A DNA stretch of 64,000 nt, taken from positions 310,001-374,000 of the forward strand of contig JBJLGL010000001.1 in assembly GCA_045564915.1 (NCBI GenBank), in the 5' to 3' direction. Each line of letters begins with the position of its first letter. Position 1 is the stretch's first letter. This DNA comes from JAQWRV01 sp045564915 (GTDB taxonomy: Bacteria > Pseudomonadota > Alphaproteobacteria > Rhodospirillales > Rhodospirillaceae). This document shows, piece by piece, positions 17,040 to 27,159 of this stretch. The translations under genes were made by a program, and so were the position numbers. A model generated the notes under the pieces. That model was not told the origin of the DNA, did not search any database, and was given only the letters and a program-made list of their open reading frames with translations.

Positions 17040-18497
17040 TTAGTAGGGAAGAACAGTAGTGCCCATAAGGTATTCGTCAACGGCCCTGGCACACTGGCGG
17101 CCCTCACGGATTGCCCACACAACGAGAGATTGACCGCGCCGCATATCACCCGCAGCAAATACGTTTGAGGCAGACGTCTTATATTTGTGTGTGTCAGCTT
17201 TAACATTGCCACGTCGATCTAGATCAATACCAAGCTCAGTCAGTAGTCCCTCATGGATCGGGTTAACAAAACCCATTGCCAAAAGCACAAGATCTGCTTT
17301 TATCTCAAAGCTACTACCGGGCACGTCCTGCATGACAACACGGCCACCATCACTTCCAACCCACTCGATATTAGCTACATCCAAAGCTCTTACAACGCCG
17401 CTACCATTATCCAAGAATTCTTTTGTCGTAATGCTAAATTCCCGCACTGCACCTTCCTCTTGAGACGATGACGTGCGGAACTTTTGCGGCCAATAGGGCC
17501 ATACCAGCTCCTTGTTTTCTTTATCGGGGGGACGATCAAGAATTTCAAGTTGAGTCACTGACAAGGCGCCATGGCGATTTGAAGTGCCGATACAGTCTGA
17601 ACCAGTGTCTCCGCCACCAATAACGACAACGTGTTTCCCCTCGGCGAGAATAGCGCCTTCGCTTTCTTTAGTAGGTGTAGCATTGTCACCAGCGACCCGC
17701 CTGTTTTGCTGAGTCAGAAAATCCATTGCAAAGTGGATTCCTTTTAATTCTCTTCCCGGAATCGGCAAATCACGTGGGATTTCTGATCCACACGATAGGA
17801 TTACAGCGTCGGATTCGCGCCGGATCTCTGTAGCAGAGACGTTAACGCCAACGTGAGCGTTAGTCCTAAACTGAACGCCTTCTTCTGTCATTTGTTCCAT
17901 ACGGCGGTCTATTAGATGCTTTTCCATCTTGAAGTCTGGAATTCCGTAGCGAAGTAGTCCTCCGATACGATCACTCTTTTCAAACAGAGTAACAGCGTGG
18001 CCAGCGCGAGCTAGTTGTTGTGCAGCTGCCATACCGGCAGGTCCAGAGCCTATAACAGAAACTTTCTTGCCAGTACTCTTGGCTGGTGGCTGTGCTTCAA
18101 CCCACCCTTCTTCAAACCCTTTATCGATTATTGCGCACTCAATCGACTTAATGGTCACAGGTTTGCTATTTATATTGAGGGTGCACGCTTCCTCGCATGG
18201 CGCAGGACAAATTCGGCCTGTAAATTCGGGGAAGTTATTAGTCTCATGCAGCGCGTCAAGTGCTTCACGCCAATGCCCATTATAAACCAGATCATTCCAA
18301 TCTGGTATAACGTTATTGACAGGACAGCCATTATGACAAAATGGCACACCGCAATCCATACAACGGGCACCCTGCGCTTGCATGACTTCATCTTCCAATG
18401 GGAGGATAAATTCATGCCATGTCTTAACTCGCTCAGAAATATCTTCGGATGTTCGATCTGCGCGAACAATATCTAGGAATCCTGTAACCTTACCCAC
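17040..18497 (-). CDS. gltD: Glutamate synthase (NADPH) small subunit
   Basis: The 485-residue protein is the beta subunit of NADPH-dependent glutamate synthase. Two N-terminal cysteine groups (CMDCGVPFCHNGCP near 40-53 and CPAPCEEAC near 98-106) contribute to the [4Fe-4S] clusters. The FAD-binding motif VIGSGPAGMAAA and the NADPH-binding VIGGGDTGSDC follow, and a GDMRRGQSLVVWAI segment closes the FAD site. It takes electrons from NADPH and passes them to the large subunit. The start is GTG at 18497, preceded by AGGGGAC, and overlaps the gltB stop by 8 bases, so it is translationally coupled to gltB. Confidence 0.95.
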   Translation of the reverse strand: MGKVTGFLDIVRADRTSEDISERVKTWHEFILPLEDEVMQAQGARCMDCGVPFCHNGCPVNNVIPDWNDLVYNGHWREALDALHETNNFPEFTGRICPAPCEEACTLNINSKPVTIKSIECAIIDKGFEEGWVEAQPPAKSTGKKVSVIGSGPAGMAAAQQLARAGHAVTLFEKSDRIGGLLRYGIPDFKMEKHLIDRRMEQMTEEGVQFRTNAHVGVNVSATEIRRESDAVILSCGSEIPRDLPIPGRELKGIHFAMDFLTQQNRRVAGDNATPTKESEGAILAEGKHVVVIGGGDTGSDCIGTSNRHGALSVTQLEILDRPPDKENKELVWPYWPQKFRTSSSQEEGAVREFSITTKEFLDNGSGVVRALDVANIEWVGSDGGRVVMQDVPGSSFEIKADLVLLAMGFVNPIHEGLLTELGIDLDRRGNVKADTHKYKTSASNVFAAGDMRRGQSLVVWAIREGRQCARAVDEYLMGTTVLPY

Positions 18498-21400
18498 GGG
18501 CCGTCCCCTGACCTACGTTATTCGTATGAATAGATGGTGATTCAGATTCAAACTCTCGGTCTGTTAATGCACGTCGATAATCCGTAGGCACAATTTTTAT
18601 GAACTTAGGTAAGAAAGACTCCCAATTATCTAATATATTCTTAGCCCGCTTGCTACCAGTATAATGCATGTGCCGCTCGATCAGTTTCTTTAGCCGCGTC
18701 TCATCGCCAGACAGGGGGTCGGTCAATAGCCCTCCTTGAAGCTCACCGTCAGCACCACTAGCATTGAGCCTGATTTCTTCAAGCTCAACCATTTGCATAT
18801 TACACCGTTTATCAAAATTGCCATCCACGTCAAGAATGTAAGCAATGCCTCCACTCATACCCGCAGCAAAATTACGTCCTGTTTCACCCAGCACAACTAC
18901 GCAGCCGCCTGTCATATACTCACAACCATGATCGCCGACGCCTTCAACTACCACCACCGCGCCGGAATTACGCACACCGAAGCGCTCTCCTGCAACACCT
19001 GATACATAACATTCACCGGCAATAGCGCCATAAAGGAGGGTGTTCCCAACAACAATGTTCTCAGCAGCTTCGAGATTTGATTCATCAGGTAGATACACTG
19101 AGATGCGGCCACCAGATAGGCCCTTACCCAGATAATCATTTGCCTCACCAATCAATTCCAAGCTTATGCCCTTGGCTAAGAATGCTCCAAAGCTCTGTCC
19201 CGCACTGCCACGTGCGGTAATAGAGATTGTATCTTCTGGCAAACCTTTGTGCCCGTATTTCTTAGCCACCTCACCAGACAACATTGTTCCGAATGTGCGA
19301 TTGCGATTAGTAATTAGCGAATCAATCTTTACTGGTGTGCATTTCTCCAAAGCTAACTTGGATTTTTCTATAAGCATGTTGTCAATTGCTTTTTCAAGCC
19401 CGTGATCCTGACGGTCACAATGGTGAATGGCAACATCCGAACTAACGTCCGGACGATGGAAAAGCCGTCCAAGGTCAACCCCCTGCGCTTTCCAATGATT
19501 AACAGCTTTACGCGCATCTAAGCGATCAACCCGCCCTATCATATCCTTCACAGTTCTAAAGCCCATAGTGGCCATAATTTCGCGGAGCTCTTCAGCAACC
19601 ATAAAGAAGTAATTTACAACATTACTTGGCTTGCCAGCAAACCGCTTGCGCAGTTCTGGATCCTGCGTTGCCACGCCGACGGGACAGGTGTTGAGGTGAC
19701 ACTTACGCATCATGATACAACCAAGTGTAATCAAAGGAGCTGTCGAGAATCCAAATTCATCAGCACCTAATAACGCTCCAACGGCTACATCTCTGCCAGT
19801 CCGGAAGCCGCCATCTACCTGAACCGCGATCCGACTGCGCAAATGATTTATTACCAATGTCTGTTGTGTTTCAGCCAAGCCAATTTCCCAAGGCAATCCA
19901 GCGTGAGTAACGGACGTTAGTGGACTCGCCCCTGTACCACCTTCGTATCCGGAAATAGTCACATGATCAGACCGCGCTTTAGCAACACCAGCTGCAACTG
20001 TTCCTACCCCGACCTCCGATACTAGCTTAACGCTGACTCGCGCACTCGGATTCACGTTCTTGAGGTCGTGTATCAATTGGGCAATGTCTTCGATCGAATA
20101 GATATCGTGGTGTGGTGGTGGCGAAATAAGGCCCACGCCAGGAGTAGAATGGCGGACCTTTGCTATCTGACCATTGACCTTATGTCCTGGTAGTTGGCCA
20201 CCTTCGCCTGGTTTTGCGCCTTGCGCGATTTTGATCTGCAAATCGTCAGCATTGACCAGATACTCAGCCGTTACACCGAACCTCCCGGAAGCCACTTGCT
20301 TAATGGCAGAACGCATTGAGTCTCCATTTGCCATAGGTGTGAATCTATCCGTCTCTTCACCACCTTCACCCGTATTCGATTTTCCGCCTATCCTATTCAT
20401 AGCCACAGCTAATGACGTATGGGCTTCGCGTGAAATAGAACCAAAAGACATTGCTCCGGTTGCAAAACGTTTCACAATTTCTGCAGCTGGTTCAACCTCA
20501 TCTATGCTGATCGGTTTTACAGCAGGGCGGAAATCTATTAGCCCACGAATAGTTAAAAGGCGCTCAGACTGATCATTTATAGATTTAGCAAACTCGGCAT
20601 AGGTTTCACGATTATTTCCACGCGCTGCATGCTGTAGTTTCGCAATGCTATCTGGCGACCAAGCATGCTCTTCCCCGCGTAATCTGTACTGATATTCTCC
20701 ACCAGGCTCGAGCATTTTTTGCTGCACATTACCTTGACCGAATGCGACACGGTGCCGTTCGTAGGTTTCCTGCGCTACTTCATCCAAGCCAATACCTTCA
20801 ATAGTAGTCGAAGTGCCTAGAAAATAGCGCTCGACAAAGGAACTAGATAAACCAATGGCATCAAATATCTGTGCGCCGCAGTAAGATTGATAGGTCGAGA
20901 TTCCCATCTTCGACATTACTTTAAGGATACCCTTATTCATCGCCTTGACGTAATTCTTCTCAATGTCTTCAACACTTAAGTCACCGGGAAATGAGGCCCT
21001 TGCTTTTCCTATCGTTTCAAATGCTAAGTAGGGATTAATAGCCTCCGCACCATAACCCGCTAGCAGACACATGTGATGAACCTCACGGGCCTCACCAGTC
21101 TCAACAATGAGGCCAACCTCAGTGCGCAGACCACGCCGAACTAAATGATGGTGGACAGCGGACGTCGCCAACAAAGCTGGAATGGCTATTCGCGCTTCTC
21201 CCATTTTCCGGTCTGAGAGAATGAGGATGTTATCCCCATTTGTTACAGCGTCTTCGGCGCTCCGGCACAAACCACGCAATGCGAGCTCCATGCCCTTAGC
21301 TCGTTCTGTGGCAGGGTAAGTGGTATCCAGCGTATGTGCTCTAAAACGATCGCCCACTAAATCGGAAATATGACGAATCTTGTGCATTTCTTTGTCGGTT

Positions 21401-23166
21401 ATAATGGGTCTTTGAGATTCCAGTCGCCAATGACTTCCACCCTGATCAAGGCCAAATAGATTAGGCCGAGGGCCGATCAGGGTTACCAATGAAGTCACCA
21501 GCTCTTCTCTAATGGCATCAATGGGTGGGTTAGTAACCTGAGCAAAACACTGTTTAAAATAGGTATAGAGGAGTTTTGACCGATCCGACAGAACAGAAAT
21601 TGGGGTGTCGCGTCCCATTGAGCCAATGGGATCTTCACCCTTAGTAGCAGCAGGCTGAAGGAAGAAATTAAGGTCTTCTTGAGTATATCCAAATGCTTGT
21701 TGCCGTTTTAGCAAATCTTTGCTGGGTGAGGGCAAATCGTCCACTCTAGGAAGAGATAGGTCCTCAAGCTGGATTTGTGTCTTCGCTAACCATTCACGAT
21801 AGGGTTGAGCACTTGATAGTGTTCCTTTGAGCTCATCATCATCAATAATACGGCCTTCAATCATATCAATCAGCAGCATTCTACCTGGCTGTAAACGCCA
21901 TTTCTTTACAATACTGCTTTCAGGAATATCTTCTAGAACACCCGCCTCGGATGCCATAACAACTAAATCGTCATCCGTTACAATGTACCGAGCTGGTCGT
22001 AGACCGTTTCGATCCAACGTCGCACCAATCTGACGCCCGTCGGTAAAAGCTACCGCTGCTGGGCCATCCCACGGCTCCATTAACGCCGCGTGGTATTCAT
22101 AGAAGTCTCGGCGCGCTTCATCCATAAGTGGGTTCCGACCCCACGCTTCTGGAATTAATAACATCATCGCGTGGGCGAGCGAATAACCGCCCATCGATAA
22201 CAGCTCCAAAGCATTGTCAAAACATGCCGTGTCTGACTGACCCTCTGGGATAAGTGGCCATAGTTTAGCTAGATCATCTCCAAACAATTCAGACTGCATT
22301 GAATGACGCCGTGCGGTCATCCAGTTTATATTACCTCGAAGTGTATTAATCTCTCCGTTATGAGCGATCATCCGATACGGATGAGCGAGACGCCATGATG
22401 GAAATGTGTTGGTAGAAAATCTTTGATGAACCATTGCCATGGCTGTTTCTACCATAGGGTCCATTAAGTCTGCATAGTAACTTCCGACCTGGGCAGCGAG
22501 AAGCATGCCCTTGTACACTATTGTTCGTGATGACATAGAGGGCGCAAAAAAGTCGCCCCCCGGGTCAATGCCTTGAGCGCGGTCACCGTTGGCAATCTGC
22601 TTGCGTATCACGTACAACTTGCGCTCAAACGCATCTTGGTCAGAAACTTTGTCGCCCTTACCAATGAAGATTTGTCTTATTCTTGGTTCCGTAGCTTTTA
22701 CCGTAATGCCAAGCCCCTCACTGTTGACTGGCACATCCCGCCACCCGAGGACTGTCTGTCCTTCGGCAATCACAAACTTCTCAGTGAATTCCTCGCAAGC
22801 TTGGCGCTTGCCAGGATCTTCCGGTAGGAACATCATGCCGACTGCATAGTCGCCAGCCACTGGTAGTCCAAAACCAAGCTTCTCTGTTTCTTTTCTTAGA
22901 AAAGAATCAGGGATCTGAATTAAAATGCCAGATCCATCACCTGCCAATTCATCTGCCCCGACAGCGCCACGGTGCTCAAGGTTTTCTAGAATACGAAGCC
23001 CCTGCTGCACGATTTTATGGCTTTTCACACCTTTAAAATTCACCACAAAACCAACGCCGCACGCATCGTGTTCTCGAGCGGGATCATACAAACCCTGCTT
23101 TACCGGCAGTTTTGTATGAGAAAAAATAGACCTCTTATGGTCGATATTCACCCCGAAAGCGCTCAA
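18490..23166 (-). CDS. gltB: Glutamate synthase (NADPH) large subunit
   Basis: This roughly 1,558-residue protein makes two glutamates from glutamine and 2-oxoglutarate. A short propeptide precedes the class-II glutamine amidotransferase Cys in EHDACGVGF, which becomes the N-terminus after processing. The central and FMN domains include SFGSISREAH and STPGVGLISPPPHHDIYS; the [3Fe-4S] motif is CIMMRKCHLNTCPVG; and the C-terminal GXGXG beta-helix contains SAGQSFGAF and GGCVVVLGETGRN. The start is uncertain. I prefer the TTG at 23166, five bases after GGAGG; a TTG at 23178 and a GTG at 23151 are alternatives, since no ATG is available near the propeptide. With gltD it forms the ammonia-assimilating GOGAT pair. 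Confidence 0.95.
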   Translation of the reverse strand: MSAFGVNIDHKRSIFSHTKLPVKQGLYDPAREHDACGVGFVVNFKGVKSHKIVQQGLRILENLEHRGAVGADELAGDGSGILIQIPDSFLRKETEKLGFGLPVAGDYAVGMMFLPEDPGKRQACEEFTEKFVIAEGQTVLGWRDVPVNSEGLGITVKATEPRIRQIFIGKGDKVSDQDAFERKLYVIRKQIANGDRAQGIDPGGDFFAPSMSSRTIVYKGMLLAAQVGSYYADLMDPMVETAMAMVHQRFSTNTFPSWRLAHPYRMIAHNGEINTLRGNINWMTARRHSMQSELFGDDLAKLWPLIPEGQSDTACFDNALELLSMGGYSLAHAMMLLIPEAWGRNPLMDEARRDFYEYHAALMEPWDGPAAVAFTDGRQIGATLDRNGLRPARYIVTDDDLVVMASEAGVLEDIPESSIVKKWRLQPGRMLLIDMIEGRIIDDDELKGTLSSAQPYREWLAKTQIQLEDLSLPRVDDLPSPSKDLLKRQQAFGYTQEDLNFFLQPAATKGEDPIGSMGRDTPISVLSDRSKLLYTYFKQCFAQVTNPPIDAIREELVTSLVTLIGPRPNLFGLDQGGSHWRLESQRPIITDKEMHKIRHISDLVGDRFRAHTLDTTYPATERAKGMELALRGLCRSAEDAVTNGDNILILSDRKMGEARIAIPALLATSAVHHHLVRRGLRTEVGLIVETGEAREVHHMCLLAGYGAEAINPYLAFETIGKARASFPGDLSVEDIEKNYVKAMNKGILKVMSKMGISTYQSYCGAQIFDAIGLSSSFVERYFLGTSTTIEGIGLDEVAQETYERHRVAFGQGNVQQKMLEPGGEYQYRLRGEEHAWSPDSIAKLQHAARGNNRETYAEFAKSINDQSERLLTIRGLIDFRPAVKPISIDEVEPAAEIVKRFATGAMSFGSISREAHTSLAVAMNRIGGKSNTGEGGEETDRFTPMANGDSMRSAIKQVASGRFGVTAEYLVNADDLQIKIAQGAKPGEGGQLPGHKVNGQIAKVRHSTPGVGLISPPPHHDIYSIEDIAQLIHDLKNVNPSARVSVKLVSEVGVGTVAAGVAKARSDHVTISGYEGGTGASPLTSVTHAGLPWEIGLAETQQTLVINHLRSRIAVQVDGGFRTGRDVAVGALLGADEFGFSTAPLITLGCIMMRKCHLNTCPVGVATQDPELRKRFAGKPSNVVNYFFMVAEELREIMATMGFRTVKDMIGRVDRLDARKAVNHWKAQGVDLGRLFHRPDVSSDVAIHHCDRQDHGLEKAIDNMLIEKSKLALEKCTPVKIDSLITNRNRTFGTMLSGEVAKKYGHKGLPEDTISITARGSAGQSFGAFLAKGISLELIGEANDYLGKGLSGGRISVYLPDESNLEAAENIVVGNTLLYGAIAGECYVSGVAGERFGVRNSGAVVVVEGVGDHGCEYMTGGCVVVLGETGRNFAAGMSGGIAYILDVDGNFDKRCNMQMVELEEIRLNASGADGELQGGLLTDPLSGDETRLKKLIERHMHYTGSKRAKNILDNWESFLPKFIKIVPTDYRRALTDREFESESPSIHTNNVGQGTARG

Positions 23167-23362
23167 ACCTTCCTCCAAACAAACCTTTCCCGTTCCCTTG
23201 GCAGCACCAAGAGACCCCCCTCACACCGTTCCACTAGCCGATTCTGTGCCCTTAGCTCAACAGTTGTTTTTGCTGAACCGCAGAAACCCTTGTTTTCTGC
23301 AGAATCGATTGTTCGCAACGCATCATAAACTGCTGGGCTATAATGTAAGCAATATATGACCA

Positions 23363-23382
23363 AGGAATCACTAAAGATTCCT
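23363..23382. promoter_or_regulatory. 7-bp inverted repeat in the gltB-nhaC divergent region
   Basis: AGGAATC at 23363 and GATTCCT ending at 23382 are separated by six bases, forming a perfect hairpin or palindromic site. It lies in the roughly 300-base divergent region between gltB (minus) and the NhaC-type gene (plus), where both promoters must be. It could be an operator. I see no clear match to a named regulator, and no promoter hexamers I would defend. Confidence 0.3.
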
Positions 23383-23471
23383 AACAGCATCGCCTTATAG
23401 ATTTAGGCGCTTTGGTTCAACAATCAAGATAGATAGAGTGGTGTTTCTTGGATAAAACCCTGGGACGTTAA

Positions 23472-24941
23472 GTGCAACATTCTACAAGAACCCATGAAAA
23501 AAATGAGGTTGGGCTATTTGAAGCCCTTCTTCCTCTTACAATGCTCATTATCTCGCTTGTGACGACCGTTGCTGTTTACGGAGATGATACAACGGGCGGA
23601 CCAGCACAAATAGCCCTTCTCTGCTCTGGTATGCTGACAGCCTTCATAGGGTTACACAAAGGCCACGCCTGGAAATCATTGGAACATGCAGCCGTGCAGG
23701 CTATTTCCAACGCAATGGTTCCCATACTCATTCTGTTAATGGTAGGTGCACTTATCGGAGTCTGGATAGCGTCGGGAGTCATACCAACTATCATTTATTA
23801 TGGATCTATGATCCTTGCACCATCAACATTCTACTTAGCGAGCCTTTTGCTATGTTCCGTAATTTCAATAGCTGTCGGAAGCTCATGGACTACTATCGGT
23901 ACTATAGGCATTGCGTTGATTAGTATAGCTAGCGCAATGGATCTATCATTGGAAATCACAGCCGGTGCGATTGTCTCAGGATCTTATTTTGGTGACAAAC
24001 TATCACCACTTTCTGATACGACCAATCTGGCTGCAGGTCTTTCCGAAACTAAACTTTTTACTCATATTTTATTTCTGCTTTGGACAACCATCCCAGCCTT
24101 TCTTCTGGCCTTAATATTTTTTGCAGCTGCCGGCCTATCAGTTGCTGACGCCGCACCCACAGATAAAATGGATGTTTTACGCATCACGCTAGCAAACAAA
24201 TTCACAATCAGTCTATTTCTATGTATTCCGCTAGTATGTTTGTTTCTAATGGCAATACGCGGAACCCCACCCTTGCTCGCTATCTTTCTATCTATCTGTA
24301 TCGCCGCCCTGATAGGTATTTTATTGCAACCACAGAGTCAGCCATCAGAAAATATTTTTGACTCAGCCGGAGAGTATTTCAACGTTTATTGGACTGCAGC
24401 CGCCAGCGGCCACGAATTCAAAAGCCCAGATAACATACTCGATGATCTACTATCTCGGGGAGGCATGTCGACTATGTTGCCAACTGTCTGGCTAATTATT
24501 AGCGCAATGTTCTTTAGTGGCATGATGGAGCGTACAGGTAGTACTCGGCGGCTACTAATCGCACTAATAGCGTTTTGTAAAAAAGATGGGCACCTCATAT
24601 CAAGTGCTGGGGCCACAGCTCTAGCCGCAAATGTGGTGGCATCAGACCAATACATGTCGATTGTTCTTACATCTCGTATGTATGCGGAAGAATTTCAACG
24701 CAAAGGCCTTGACCCAGCCAACCTATCGCGCGTCGTAGAAGATAACGGAACGGTGACGTCGGCACTAGTGCCATGGAATACCTGTGGGGCATTCATAGCT
24801 GGTACTTTAGGGGTAGGAACACTCGCTTATCTCCCTTACTGTATTTTTAATATAGTGAGTCCTATTATTTCGCATATTTATGCGGCAATTGGATTCAAGA
24901 TTGTAAGGATCGATGCAGATGAAGTAGAAAAAGCGTCCTAA
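23472..24941 (+). CDS. NhaC-family Na+/H+ antiporter
   Basis: The 489-residue polytopic protein (about 11-12 hydrophobic segments) resembles NhaC antiporters. It has the conserved SGSYFGDKLSPLSDTTNLAAG block near 174-194, the SSWTTIGTIGIA segment, and a late VEDNGTVTSALVPWNTCGAFIAGTLGV block. It should exchange Na+ for H+, or a related organic/inorganic pair (malate/lactate members exist). Translation starts with GTG at 23472, since no upstream ATG is in frame. It is divergent from gltB and convergent, 12 bases apart, with the FkbM-type gene. Confidence 0.88.
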   Translation: MQHSTRTHEKNEVGLFEALLPLTMLIISLVTTVAVYGDDTTGGPAQIALLCSGMLTAFIGLHKGHAWKSLEHAAVQAISNAMVPILILLMVGALIGVWIASGVIPTIIYYGSMILAPSTFYLASLLLCSVISIAVGSSWTTIGTIGIALISIASAMDLSLEITAGAIVSGSYFGDKLSPLSDTTNLAAGLSETKLFTHILFLLWTTIPAFLLALIFFAAAGLSVADAAPTDKMDVLRITLANKFTISLFLCIPLVCLFLMAIRGTPPLLAIFLSICIAALIGILLQPQSQPSENIFDSAGEYFNVYWTAAASGHEFKSPDNILDDLLSRGGMSTMLPTVWLIISAMFFSGMMERTGSTRRLLIALIAFCKKDGHLISSAGATALAANVVASDQYMSIVLTSRMYAEEFQRKGLDPANLSRVVEDNGTVTSALVPWNTCGAFIAGTLGVGTLAYLPYCIFNIVSPIISHIYAAIGFKIVRIDADEVEKAS

Positions 24942-24953
24942 GATACTTGCACT

Positions 24954-25727
24954 TTAATTTTTCCAGGCAAACACAGTAACAATATATTTTTCTGTAGGAC
25001 ATGCAGCAAAAGGTGTCTGACATTCTGCCTCAAGCCAAGTTGCATGGTGCAGATCATGCAAAACATACTTGAACTTCAGAGATTCTAGTTGCGCTAACAA
25101 GGCACCTAAACGTCCATCTTCCGGCCGGAGAACATGAGCTTCGATAACAATACACTGTACCGTATTAAGCGCTGTACCACAGTCTTCAATCACAGCATAT
25201 TCAGCACCTTCAATGTCAAGCTTTAGTAGGTGAACAGGATTCCCATCCAATAAGTCCCGTAGCCGCACCGATGGCACTGAAATGTTACCCTCTCCATCAG
25301 ACTTAATGTGACCAGAGTCATCCCTGCTATTTGAAAAAGATACGCCCTTATCTGAAATCCAAACGGCTTTGGACTCAACCCTGAAGTTCTTGCTAGAAAA
25401 AGCAGAGAGATTCTCTTTACACATCAGTGCTATTTCAGGGTCAGCTTCCAATGCGTGAATTCGAGCAGCAGGATATTGATCAGCAAAAAATAGTGAGGCA
25501 AGACCAATATGTGCGCCACAATCAATGATCGAGGGTGATTCAGAATCACAAGAGAAGTGATATAAGCCTTCACCAAATATCTGTTTTGCCTGGTAATAGA
25601 AACTATGCATGTCAGCATACTTTACTAGCTTACCATCAACAATAATTTGCCCGGGTTCACATCTCGGCCATCTTGAGATTTCAGGTGTCAGTTGGCCAAC
25701 AACTTCACAGATAGCAGCGCGCAGCAT
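24954..25727 (-). CDS. FkbM-family methyltransferase
   Basis: The 257-residue protein has a class-I SAM-binding domain of the FkbM type: motif I IDCGAHIGLASLFF near 68-81, an acidic ribose-binding residue in HALEADP, and the FkbM hallmark LLKLDIEGAEYAVIED. Family members O-methylate sugars or polyketides and are common in surface-glycan loci. It is at the left edge of the glycan region, divergent from a glycosyltransferase, which fits methylation of a surface sugar. The acceptor is unknown. Confidence 0.85.
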   Translation of the reverse strand: MLRAAICEVVGQLTPEISRWPRCEPGQIIVDGKLVKYADMHSFYYQAKQIFGEGLYHFSCDSESPSIIDCGAHIGLASLFFADQYPAARIHALEADPEIALMCKENLSAFSSKNFRVESKAVWISDKGVSFSNSRDDSGHIKSDGEGNISVPSVRLRDLLDGNPVHLLKLDIEGAEYAVIEDCGTALNTVQCIVIEAHVLRPEDGRLGALLAQLESLKFKYVLHDLHHATWLEAECQTPFAACPTEKYIVTVFAWKN

Positions 25728-25847
25728 TTAACGATTCCATCAAAATTAACCGTATTTGATTGTAGGGCATTTCCACCAGCTGGACCACTTAGATTCAACC
25801 ATGACAGAACAAGGGGCATCTGATAAATTTAAGATCCTTATGCTCAA

Positions 25848-27146
25848 ATGAGATTTTTCCCTAATATGCGCATTGTTCTGATCAATACGAGTGATATGCA
25901 GGGAGGCGCAGCAAGGTCTGCCCACCGCCTGCACAAAGGTTTATGTGAGATTGGGGCGGATAGCACTTACTTTGTTCAAAGTAAAACAATTGACGATCCA
26001 ACGGTTCAACAGTTTATTCCAGACCCGTCACCTCAAGCAATCAAACACAGACTGATGGCAAGAAGTGATTTTGATCTCGCTTACAATGCTTACGCGAAAA
26101 CTCGTAGCCCTGATATTGAGCTATTTAGCCAAGAACGGGTCGATAGCGACGAGGATTTCTTCATCCAAAGGCCGCGAGCAGATGTTATAAACTTACATTG
26201 GATTGCACGTTTCGTTGACTATCAGCTATTTTTCACTCCCGAACGTACTCGCTGCCCTGTGGTATGGACTTTACATGACATGAATGCCTTCACAGGCGGA
26301 TGTCACTATGATCAATCCTGTGGAAAGTTTATTGAAAAGTGTGGCGCCTGCCCTCTACTTGGGTCTGAAATCGAATCAGATTTATCGGAAAAAATTTTCC
26401 TGGCTAAAAAAAGAATATTCGAGGCTTGGCCTAGCGAGCAGCTACATATCGTCGCTCCTAGCCGGTGGCTGGCCGGAGAAGCACAGAAGAGTATGTTACT
26501 ATCGAAGTTTCAGACGTCTGTTATTCCTTACGGTATCGAAACAGAAATATTCAAGCCCACAGAGAAGGCTAAGGCAAGGCATATTCTAAACCTACCACAA
26601 GATGCCCAAATCATACTCTTTGTGTCCAACCACATCGGGCTCGCTCGTAAAGGATTTCGAGAACTTGCTCATGCGATGTCGCTAGTTCCTGATAGCAAGA
26701 ATTTAATGCTTGTAGGCGTCGGCGATAGCCATGTACTTGATATTGAGGTGCCGTTTCAGGTGAGACAGATCGACTTTGTCAATGATGACCAAATGACTGC
26801 GTTGATATACAGCGCGGCAGATTTAACGGCGATTCCATCAAAACAAGACAATCTGCCTAATACTATTTTGGAGTCGATGAGCTGCGGAACACCCGTTGTA
26901 GGCTTTCAGGTAGGCGGTATACCGGACATAGTTAGGCATGGGGAAAACGGTTTCTTAGCGGAATCGGGCAACGTCGTCGATCTATCGGGCATAATAGAAA
27001 AGGGACTATCCGATGCCCATAAACTTAATGCGTGTGGACGCCGTGCACGGGCTCTCATTGAGCGGGATCATAAACTGTCTGATCAAGCGTCAGCCTATGC
27101 CGAGCTTTATGATTCCATAATTGGAAGGACTAAAATAGATAGTTAG
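25848..27146 (+). CDS. Glycosyltransferase family 4-like (GT-B)
   Basis: The 432-residue protein is a two-domain GT-B transferase. The N-terminal domain opens with MRIVLINTSDMQGGAARSAH and has the VWTLHDMNAFTGGCHYD region common in capsule/exopolysaccharide GT4 enzymes. The C-terminal domain carries PSRWLAGEAQ, the IPYGIETEIFKP linker, and the nucleotide-sugar motif PNTILESMSCGTPVVGF. It transfers a sugar from a nucleotide donor to a glycan or lipid in the cytoplasm. The ATG at 25848 is followed by a second in-frame ATG at 25866, which may be the true start because homologues usually begin MRIVLIN. It is convergent with the next glycosyltransferase, 13 bases apart. Confidence 0.88.
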   Translation: MRFFPNMRIVLINTSDMQGGAARSAHRLHKGLCEIGADSTYFVQSKTIDDPTVQQFIPDPSPQAIKHRLMARSDFDLAYNAYAKTRSPDIELFSQERVDSDEDFFIQRPRADVINLHWIARFVDYQLFFTPERTRCPVVWTLHDMNAFTGGCHYDQSCGKFIEKCGACPLLGSEIESDLSEKIFLAKKRIFEAWPSEQLHIVAPSRWLAGEAQKSMLLSKFQTSVIPYGIETEIFKPTEKAKARHILNLPQDAQIILFVSNHIGLARKGFRELAHAMSLVPDSKNLMLVGVGDSHVLDIEVPFQVRQIDFVNDDQMTALIYSAADLTAIPSKQDNLPNTILESMSCGTPVVGFQVGGIPDIVRHGENGFLAESGNVVDLSGIIEKGLSDAHKLNACGRRARALIERDHKLSDQASAYAELYDSIIGRTKIDS

Positions 27147-27159
27147 GGCTTACCAACAG